A DNA stretch of 7,698 nt from an uncultured Nitrosomonadales bacterium (lineage in GTDB: Bacteria > Pseudomonadota > Gammaproteobacteria > Burkholderiales > Gallionellaceae): NCBI GenBank assembly GCA_903934275.1, contig CAIZNF010000125.1, positions 1-7,698 on the forward strand, given 5' to 3'. Of this stretch, positions 1 to 5,035 are shown piece by piece. The first letter of the stretch is position 1; every line of letters starts with the position of its first letter. Under the pieces are notes generated by a model. That model was not told the origin of the DNA. It saw only the letters and a program-made list of their open reading frames with translations, and did not search any database. The position numbers were made by a program, and so were the translations under genes.

Positions 1-433
1 CCTGGTATTAAACGCATTGGATAAAAACGTCAGCCTATATTTCACCCCGACCCAGGTGTTTAACAAGGAGGCTCCGCAAGGCCGCAGCTTCCGCATCGGG
101 GGTCTGGTTGAGGAAGGTAGCGTGAAGCGAGGAACGGACGGTTTGACGGTGAATTTTGTTATCACCGACAAACATAAAAGCATATCGGCTATTTACAAAG
201 GTATCCTGCCGGATCTGTTCAAGGAAGGTAAGGGTGTGGTCGCTCAGGGAAAAATCGAGGCGGATGGTGTGATGCATGCCGAAGAGGTGCTTGCCAAACA
301 CGATGAGAACTATATGCCGCCCGAGGCCGCCGACGCGTTAAAAAAGGGGGAAACTGCGAACGCTTCCGCCATCGCGACAACTCCGGCAAGCGCGCCATCA
401 GCATCTGCTGCTAAGGAAGCGCCGATTAAATAA
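1..433 (+). CDS. ccmE: CcmE, periplasmic heme chaperone (5' end cut by window)
   Basis: CcmE binds heme covalently in the periplasm and passes it to the CcmF ligation complex during System I cytochrome c maturation. The reading frame is open from base 2 and reads [19 protein letters not shown], which matches the end of the usual N-terminal membrane anchor followed by the beta-barrel domain. The start codon therefore lies upstream of the window, and the TTG at 17 is internal. The heme-binding motif VLAKHDENY is present; its histidine (codon 299-301) corresponds to the heme-linking His130 of E. coli CcmE, with the conserved tyrosine four residues later. After MPPEAAD the protein ends in a flexible Ala/Ser/Pro-rich tail, common and variable in this family. 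The stop is followed by a 114-bp gap with a palindromic repeat and then ccmF, so the gene is the first visible member of the ccm operon. Identification is firm; only the N-terminus is missing. Confidence 0.96.
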   Translation, partial: LVLNALDKNVSLYFTPTQVFNKEAPQGRSFRIGGLVEEGSVKRGTDGLTVNFVITDKHKSISAIYKGILPDLFKEGKGVVAQGKIEADGVMHAEEVLAKHDENYMPPEAADALKKGETANASAIATTPASAPSASAAKEAPIK

Positions 434-437
434 GTGC

Positions 438-519
438 GTAGGTTGGGCAAAGCGCAGCGTGCCCAACAAACGAAGATGCCATTATTAATGTTGGGCACGC
501 TACGCTTTGCCCAACCTAC
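438..519. repeat. REPIN/BIME-like inverted repeat between ccmE and ccmF
   Basis: Two 32-bp arms (437-468 and 489-520) are inverted copies of each other with a single mismatch (c455 opposite a502), separated by a 20-bp spacer. Each arm is itself a hairpin: GTTGGGCA pairs with TGCCCAAC (442-449 with 460-467, and 490-497 with 508-515) around a 10-base loop. The element starts with GTAG (438-441) and ends with CTAC (516-519). A GTAG tetranucleotide at the foot of a hairpin, present as an inverted pair, is the known architecture of REP doublets (REPINs/BIMEs) mobilised by RAYT transposases. Assignment to that class is by architecture only, since no RAYT gene is in the window. The element fills most of the ccmE-ccmF gap and would be transcribed within the operon, where it could affect mRNA stability or readthrough. 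Confidence 0.85.
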
Positions 520-547
520 GGTTAAATAATTTATTGAAAGTTTCAGC

Positions 548-2560
548 ATGATTCCAGAAGTCGGTCATTTTGCACTAATTGTTTCATTGTTTTTGGTGTT
601 GTGTCTGGGCACGTTGCCCATCATTGGCGCAGCGCGCGATAACACTATATTGATGGGCACAGCCCGCACATTGGCATACGGTCAGTTCGTGTTTATTTCT
701 ATCGCGTTTGCCTGCCTGACTTACGCATTTGTAGTCAATGATTTTTCCGTGCTGTATGTGGCGCAGCATTCCAATTCACAACTTCCCGTCGTATATCGTG
801 TGGCCGCAGTGTGGGGTGGTCACGAAGGTTCGCTGCTGCTGTGGGTGTTCATACTGGCCGCATGGATATTGGCTGTTGCCGTGTACAGCAAGCATCTGCC
901 GGAAGAAATGGTAGCGCGTGTGTTGGGTGTGATGGGGCTAGTTGCGGTGGGGTTTTTGCTGTTCATGCTGTTCACCTCGAATCCATTTGATCGCTTGTTT
1001 CCTGCTGCTGCCGACGGGCGCGACCTGAATCCGTTGCTGCAAGATCCGGGGTTGGTGATCCACCCGCCGATGCTGTACATGGGGTATGTGGGATTTTCAG
1101 TGGCGTTTGCATTCGCTATCGCCGCGCTGCTGGGCGGAAGAATGGACGCAACATGGGCACGCTGGTCGCGCCCGTGGACGACCGTGGCGTGGGTGTTTAT
1201 GACCGGCGGTATCGCGCTGGGCAGCTGGTGGGCTTATTACGAATTGGGCTGGGGCGGCTGGTGGTTCTGGGATCCGGTGGAGAATGCCTCATTCATGCCG
1301 TGGCTGATCGGCACCGCGCTGATCCATTCGCTGGCGGTCACGGAAAAGCGGGGTGCGTTCAAAAGCTGGACGGTGTTGCTGGCAATAGCGGCATTTTCGT
1401 TGAGCCTGATGGGTACATTTCTGGTGCGCTCCGGTGTGCTGACCTCGGTACACGCATTTGCCACAGATCCCAAGCGTGGTGTTTTTATTCTGTCCTTCCT
1501 GGTAATCGTGATCGGCGCGTCGCTGCTGCTGTTTGCCTGGCGCGCGCCGAAAATCGGTTTGGGCGGCAAGTTTGATCTGCTGTCGCGCGAATCATTGCTG
1601 CTGTCGAATAACGTGTTGTTTTCGGTTGCAGCAGCTTCAGTATTTATTGGCACACTTTATCCGCTATTCATGGATGCGCTCGGACAAGGCAAACTGTCGG
1701 TCGGCCCGCCGTATTTCCATGCGGTGTTTGTGCCGCTGATGGTGCCGATGGTGTTGGTCATGGGCTTTGGGCCGCTGGCGCGCTGGAAAAAAATTGGTGT
1801 GCCGGAGCTGGCAAAGCGCGTTCGCTGGGCTTTTGCCAGCGCGTTGTTGATCGCGCTGTTGTTGCCGCTGACTATGGGTAAATGGACCGCCATGATCGCG
1901 CTGGGCTTGCTGATGGCATTCTGGATTATCGCCTCGGTGATATTGAGCCTGCACGAGCGCCTGACTGGGCATGGCAATTTCATGCAACATATACGCGGCC
2001 AATCGTTGAGCTATTACGGCATGCAGCTGGCGCATCTCGGCGTGGCGGTGTTTATCATCGGCGTAACGCTGGTGAAGGGTTATGAAACAGAGCGCGATGT
2101 GCGCATGGATGTCGGTGATACGGTGCTAGCGGGCGGCTATGAGTTCCGTTTTAACGGTGTCACGGAAACGCAGGGCCCCAATTATGTGGCCGCGCAAGGG
2201 CGCGTTTCAGTCAGTAAAAATGGCAAACAGATCACTGAGTTGTTCCCGGAAAAACGCCAGTACAACGTATCCGGTATGCCGATGACCGAAGCGGCAATCG
2301 ACACTGGCTGGCTGGGCGATTTGTATGTGTCGCTGGGCGAACCAATACCGGACGGAAAGGGTGCTTGGGCGGTGCGTGTCTATATCAAGCCGTTTGTGGA
2401 CTGGATATGGGCGGGGTGCCTGTTGATGGCGTTGGGCGGCGTACTGGCAATCAGCGATCGCCGCTACCGCATTCACCGGAAGGCAAGAGTAGAGAGCCGG
2501 AGGCAGGAGAACAAAAGCGGCGCGGGCAACATATTGGCAGCAGAGGGTAAAAAATCATGA
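548..2560 (+). CDS. ccmF: CcmF, cytochrome c heme lyase subunit
   Basis: CcmF is the integral membrane core of the System I heme ligase: it takes heme from CcmE and attaches it to apocytochrome c thiols at the periplasmic face. The 670-residue length is normal for the family, and the start MIPEVGHFAL is the family's usual N-terminus, although the ribosome site before it is weak. The protein is rich in hydrophobic membrane spans. The tryptophan-rich WWD signature lies at residues 235-252 (WGGWWFWDPVENASFMPW). The four conserved histidines are all present: H172 (IHPPMLYMG) and H302 (VHAF) flank the WWD region, and H260 (LIHSLAV) and H496 (AHLGVA) match the transmembrane histidines that ligand the b-type heme in E. 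coli CcmF. A periplasmic soluble domain spans about residues 512-612, followed by a last membrane segment (about 617-635) and a basic tail. The stop overlaps the ccmG start by 4 bp (ATGA). Nothing is broken. Confidence 0.98.
   Translation: MIPEVGHFALIVSLFLVLCLGTLPIIGAARDNTILMGTARTLAYGQFVFISIAFACLTYAFVVNDFSVLYVAQHSNSQLPVVYRVAAVWGGHEGSLLLWVFILAAWILAVAVYSKHLPEEMVARVLGVMGLVAVGFLLFMLFTSNPFDRLFPAAADGRDLNPLLQDPGLVIHPPMLYMGYVGFSVAFAFAIAALLGGRMDATWARWSRPWTTVAWVFMTGGIALGSWWAYYELGWGGWWFWDPVENASFMPWLIGTALIHSLAVTEKRGAFKSWTVLLAIAAFSLSLMGTFLVRSGVLTSVHAFATDPKRGVFILSFLVIVIGASLLLFAWRAPKIGLGGKFDLLSRESLLLSNNVLFSVAAASVFIGTLYPLFMDALGQGKLSVGPPYFHAVFVPLMVPMVLVMGFGPLARWKKIGVPELAKRVRWAFASALLIALLLPLTMGKWTAMIALGLLMAFWIIASVILSLHERLTGHGNFMQHIRGQSLSYYGMQLAHLGVAVFIIGVTLVKGYETERDVRMDVGDTVLAGGYEFRFNGVTETQGPNYVAAQGRVSVSKNGKQITELFPEKRQYNVSGMPMTEAAIDTGWLGDLYVSLGEPIPDGKGAWAVRVYIKPFVDWIWAGCLLMALGGVLAISDRRYRIHRKARVESRRQENKSGAGNILAAEGKKS
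2543..2547 (+). promoter_or_regulatory. Ribosome binding site of ccmG inside ccmF
   Basis: GAGGG lies nine bases before the ATG at 2557. This favours the first of two adjacent ATG codons (2557 and 2560) as the ccmG start, giving the ATGA overlap with the ccmF stop. Confidence 0.55.
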
Positions 2561-3084
2561 TGCGTTTCATACTTCCATTTGTGGTTTTCATAATAATGGC
2601 GGCTTTCATGTATGTCGGACTAGGGTTAAATCCGCGCGAAGTGCCGTCGCCGCTGGTCGGCAAGGCGGCTCCCGCGTTTACGCTGCCACAGTTGCATGAG
2701 CCGTCCAAACAGTTTTCGCCGCAGGACATGAAGGGCAAGGTATGGTTGCTCAACGTGTGGGCATCGTGGTGTACGGCTTGCGAGAATGAGCACCCGTTAT
2801 TCATGGAATTATCGCGCCAGAACCTTGTGCCGATTTACGGAATGGACTACAAGGACAAGCGCGAGGACGGGGAAGCATGGCTACGCAAGCATGGCAACCC
2901 CTATACCCTGATTGTGTCCGATAGCGAAGGTCGCGTCGGCATAGATTACGGCGTGTACGGTGTGCCTGAAACTTATGTGATCGATAAACAGGGCATCATT
3001 AAATACAAACAAATTGGCGGGGTTTCACCGCAAGTACTGAGCGAAAAAATCCTTCCGCTGGTCAAGGAGTTGCAAGCCAAATGA
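2557..3084 (+). CDS. ccmG: CcmG/DsbE, periplasmic thiol:disulfide oxidoreductase
   Basis: CcmG is a membrane-tethered thioredoxin-like protein that keeps the CXXCH cysteines of apocytochromes (or CcmH) reduced before heme attachment, using electrons delivered by DsbD/CcdA. The 175-residue protein has one N-terminal membrane anchor (about residues 3-22) and then a thioredoxin fold. The redox site is WCTAC with C72 and C75, preceded by LLNVWAS. The acidic residue after it (E76/E78) and the cis-proline motif GVYGVPETYVID (P137) are typical of the CcmG/DsbE subgroup and separate it from general thioredoxins. The dipeptide between the cysteines is TA, not the PT of E. coli CcmG, a tolerated but notable variation. 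The gene overlaps ccmF upstream and ccmH downstream by 4 bp each, which implies translational coupling. The start could also be the ATG three bases later. Confidence 0.96.
   Translation: MMRFILPFVVFIIMAAFMYVGLGLNPREVPSPLVGKAAPAFTLPQLHEPSKQFSPQDMKGKVWLLNVWASWCTACENEHPLFMELSRQNLVPIYGMDYKDKREDGEAWLRKHGNPYTLIVSDSEGRVGIDYGVYGVPETYVIDKQGIIKYKQIGGVSPQVLSEKILPLVKELQAK
3064..3069 (+). promoter_or_regulatory. Ribosome binding site of ccmH inside ccmG
   Basis: AAGGAG stands eleven bases before the ATG at 3081, within the last codons of ccmG. It supports the start that overlaps the ccmG stop. Confidence 0.55.
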
Positions 3085-3569
3085 AGAAGTATCTGCTGAT
3101 GTTGTTGGTCATATTGCCGGCTTTTTCATACGCGGGTCAAGCGACAGACATGGCTGCCGATCCGGTGTTGGAAAAACGCATGATCGGTTTGGCAGAGAAT
3201 TTGCGTTGCCTGGTTTGCCAGAATGAATCGTTGGCCAGCTCGCACGCCGACCTTGCCGAAGACCTGCGCCGTGAAGTACGCGAACAAATGCAGAAAGGCC
3301 TGAGCGATCAGCAAATAATCGATTACCTGGTGTCGCGTTATGGTGATTTTGTGCTGTATGACCCGCCGGTAAAAAAGGCCACGCTGGTTCTCTGGTACGG
3401 CCCGTTTGTGTTGCTGCTGCTGGGTGTCGGTATGCTGATTTACCAGTTACGCAAACGCAAGAGCCAGATTGTGGAAACAGAGCTATCCGATGAAGACGCA
3501 CGGCGCGTCGCATCCCTGTTGGAAGAAACTCCCGAATCATTGAATCAATCGAAAGACAAGCAAGCATGA
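3081..3569 (+). CDS. ccmH: CcmH (CcmL/CycL type), apocytochrome thiol reductant
   Basis: CcmH is a membrane-anchored periplasmic protein that forms a mixed disulfide with apocytochrome c and works with CcmG, CcmI and CcmF in heme ligation. The family signature LRCLVCQNESLASS is present, with redox cysteines C43 and C46. A Sec-type signal peptide covers residues 1-18 (MKKYLLMLLVILPAFSYA, cleavage likely after A18). The three-helix redox domain runs to about residue 95, and YGDFVLYDPP immediately precedes one transmembrane helix (about 102-122), followed by a charged cytoplasmic tail of about 40 residues. At 162 residues it is the short stand-alone form, not the E. coli type in which CcmH is fused to a CcmI-like TPR domain; here that part is the next gene. 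It overlaps ccmG and ccmI by 4 bp each. Confidence 0.97.
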   Translation: MKKYLLMLLVILPAFSYAGQATDMAADPVLEKRMIGLAENLRCLVCQNESLASSHADLAEDLRREVREQMQKGLSDQQIIDYLVSRYGDFVLYDPPVKKATLVLWYGPFVLLLLGVGMLIYQLRKRKSQIVETELSDEDARRVASLLEETPESLNQSKDKQA

Positions 3570-4468
3570 CCTTATTTTGGATAACCTGCGCAGCGTTGCT
3601 GATGATTGCGCTGCCGTTCGTGGTGTTACCTCTGTGGCGCGGCAGCAATAACGCTGGTAATAATTTTGTGATCCAGCGCGATGACGCTAATCTGGAGATT
3701 TTGCGCGATCAGTCGACAGAACTCGAAGCCGACTTGCGCGATGGGCTATTGACGCAGGATGCTTACGAACAAGGCAAGCACGAGCTGCAAGCGCGCCTGC
3801 TGGATGAGGTCAAGGTTACCGGACCGGCAGCCAGGCCGCCGCGCCGTTCCTCTAAGACTATGGCGATTGTGTTGGCGATATTGTTGCCATTGTTCAGCGT
3901 GTCGCTTTATCTGGCTATTGGCAATACCAAAGCGTTGTCGCCCCAGGAACAACATACAGAAATTGGAGATTTCAGCATTATCAGCTCCGAAGCCAAGCTG
4001 AAAGAACTGGAAAAAAAGCTGGAGCAACAACCGAAAAATCCGGATGGATGGGTGGTATTGGCGCGTTCCTACGGTGAGCTGAAGCGTTACTCGGATGCGG
4101 TGCGGGCTTATGGAGAATTGGTCAAACTGGTGCCCGACGAAGCTCAAATATGGACGAATTATGCCGACGTTTATGCAATGAGCAACAACCAGTCGCTGTT
4201 GGGTGAGCCAACCAAATTTCTCAATAAGGCGTTGGAACTGGACGGCAACAATGCTATGGCGTTGGCATTGTCGGGTTCTGCGGCAATGGAGCGTGGGGAT
4301 TATGCTGCGGCGATCACACACTGGACAAAGCTGGTCGATTTATTGCCGCCAGATAATCCAGAATTGCAAATGATCCGTGACGGTATCCAGCAAGCGCGCC
4401 AATTTCTTGCGATGCAAAAGGGCAGAACTCGGCCTGCTGAATTGGATAAGCGCGCAAAACGAGAATAA
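3566..4468 (+). CDS. ccmI: CcmI/CycH, TPR apocytochrome c chaperone (short form)
   Basis: CcmI holds the C-terminus of apocytochrome c and presents it to the CcmF-CcmH heme ligation complex. The 300-residue protein has the expected plan: membrane helix 1 (about residues 3-23), a cytoplasmic loop with heptad-like charged sequence (about 40-85, LEILRDQSTELEADLRDGLL, the conserved CcmI N-terminal region), membrane helix 2 (about 99-118), and a periplasmic TPR region. TPR-like helices are seen at about 145-190 (GWVVLARSYGELKRYSDAVRAY), 194-229 and 231-263 (ALALSGSAAMERGDYAAAITHW). The tail is short and basic (DKRAKRE). Many CcmI proteins are about 400 residues or more with an extra domain after the TPRs, and this one lacks it. 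The start overlaps the ccmH stop by ATGA; the site before it is poor in purines, suggesting coupled translation. It is the last clear gene of the operon. Confidence 0.93.
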   Translation: MTLFWITCAALLMIALPFVVLPLWRGSNNAGNNFVIQRDDANLEILRDQSTELEADLRDGLLTQDAYEQGKHELQARLLDEVKVTGPAARPPRRSSKTMAIVLAILLPLFSVSLYLAIGNTKALSPQEQHTEIGDFSIISSEAKLKELEKKLEQQPKNPDGWVVLARSYGELKRYSDAVRAYGELVKLVPDEAQIWTNYADVYAMSNNQSLLGEPTKFLNKALELDGNNAMALALSGSAAMERGDYAAAITHWTKLVDLLPPDNPELQMIRDGIQQARQFLAMQKGRTRPAELDKRAKRE

Positions 4469-4478
4469 ACCGTCCCGA

Positions 4479-4502
4479 CAGGCATGGCGAGTACCACGCC
4501 TG
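4479..4502 (+). terminator. Stem-loop just after ccmI, possible operon 3' end
   Basis: CAGGCATGG (4479-4487) can pair with CCACGCCTG (4494-4502), giving nine positions with one A-C mismatch around a six-base loop, eleven bases after the ccmI stop. There is no run of T after it, so it is not a textbook Rho-independent terminator. It may protect the 3' end of the ccm message or be incidental. Confidence 0.3.
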
Positions 4503-4619
4503 ATGTGGAGCGAGTTTGATTGCTTGCCTGCAGATTTGGCAAAAATCTATCAAGATGAATCTACCGGGGTCGCCGAACAGGAGATCGCAAAGGCCATCGC
4601 TGCTGCAAAAAAACGCTAA
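4503..4619 (+). CDS. Possible 38-codon ORF after ccmI, unassigned
   Basis: I do not recognise this product. An ATG at 4503 opens a frame of 38 codons that reads MWSEFDCLPADLAKIYQDE and ends in an Ala/Lys-rich, probably helical tail (EQEIAKAIAAAKKR). The composition is protein-like: acidic in the middle, basic at the end, no odd rare residues. The frame is also open upstream to 4377, where it overlaps ccmI. The site before the ATG (GGCGAG at a distance) is weak, and a hairpin lies directly in front. It could be a real small protein, the remnant of a lost gene's C-terminus, or chance. Confidence 0.25.
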   Translation: MWSEFDCLPADLAKIYQDESTGVAEQEIAKAIAAAKKR

Positions 4620-4723
4620 TTTTGTGTATCGTTCTCAATGAGAATCTTGATGGCGATCTTATCTTAATTCGCCAGGAATTTGCGCGTGAGTGTTTCGCTA
4701 TGCAGCATTTGTTGAAACTGGCA
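4620..4723. other. Convergent intergenic remainder between the ccm and nir blocks
   Basis: No gene is supported here. The only structure noticed is a small perfect hairpin, TTCTC-AAT-GAGAA (4632-4644), without a T-run on either side that would make it a convincing terminator for either the ccm or the nir transcript. Confidence 0.5.
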
Positions 4724-5035
4724 TCAGGAAAGATTGAGATACACCTCGCCCTTATCCACGCGCACCCGATAGCGGTGCGTGCAGCCGCAGTCAGGCGCAA
4801 CGGCCTCACCGCTGTCGAGCTGCACCGTCCACCCGTGCAGCGGGCAAGTCACCCTGCGGTCAAACACGATGCCCTGCGATAGCGGCCCACCCTTGTGCGG
4901 GCACTGGTCTCTCAGCGCGAAAACCTCGTCCGAGCCGCTGCGAAACACTGCGATGTCACCCTTGCCGGTTTGCACCACACGCGAACCCAGTCTGGGGATT
5001 TCTTCAAGTGGGCATACCCTCATCCATTCACTCAT
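4724..5035 (-). CDS. nirD: NirD, Rieske-type small subunit of NADH nitrite reductase
   Basis: NirD is the small partner of NirB in the cytoplasmic NADH-dependent nitrite reductase that makes ammonium. The 103-residue product is a single Rieske-fold domain. Both halves of the Rieske cluster signature are intact: CPHKGG (C45, H47) and CPLHGW (C64, H67), so a [2Fe-2S] cluster with two Cys and two His ligands is expected; E. coli NirD is known to lack these ligands. The start at 5035 is chosen because AGGAG (5042-5046) sits six bases upstream; the in-frame ATG at 5041 directly abuts that site. The chosen ATG overlaps the nirB stop by eight bases (ATGAGTGA), so translation is probably coupled and the two subunits made together. 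It is the last gene of its operon and converges on ccm. Confidence 0.95.
   Translation of the reverse strand: MSEWMRVCPLEEIPRLGSRVVQTGKGDIAVFRSGSDEVFALRDQCPHKGGPLSQGIVFDRRVTCPLHGWTVQLDSGEAVAPDCGCTHRYRVRVDKGEVYLNLS

Noticed and set aside
310..549. Minus-strand ORF reading VGWAKRSVPN-like peptides opposite the ccmE end and the ccmF gap.
   Set aside because: It is made mostly by translating the palindromic repeat and the opposite strand of ccmE. Such peptides are known annotation artefacts of this type of repeat.
1153..1575. A 140-codon ORF in another frame inside ccmF.
   Set aside because: It overlaps the conserved WWD region in an alternative frame and shows no independent coding signature.
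4631..4646. Possible Fur-like operator (TTCTCAATGAGAA) in the convergent gap.
   Set aside because: The half-sites are in the wrong order and spacing for a Fur box, and no gene starts nearby that it could control.
4622..4882. Plus-strand ORF of 86 codons crossing from the gap into nirD.
   Set aside because: Most of it is antisense to nirD; it starts at a TTG without a ribosome site.
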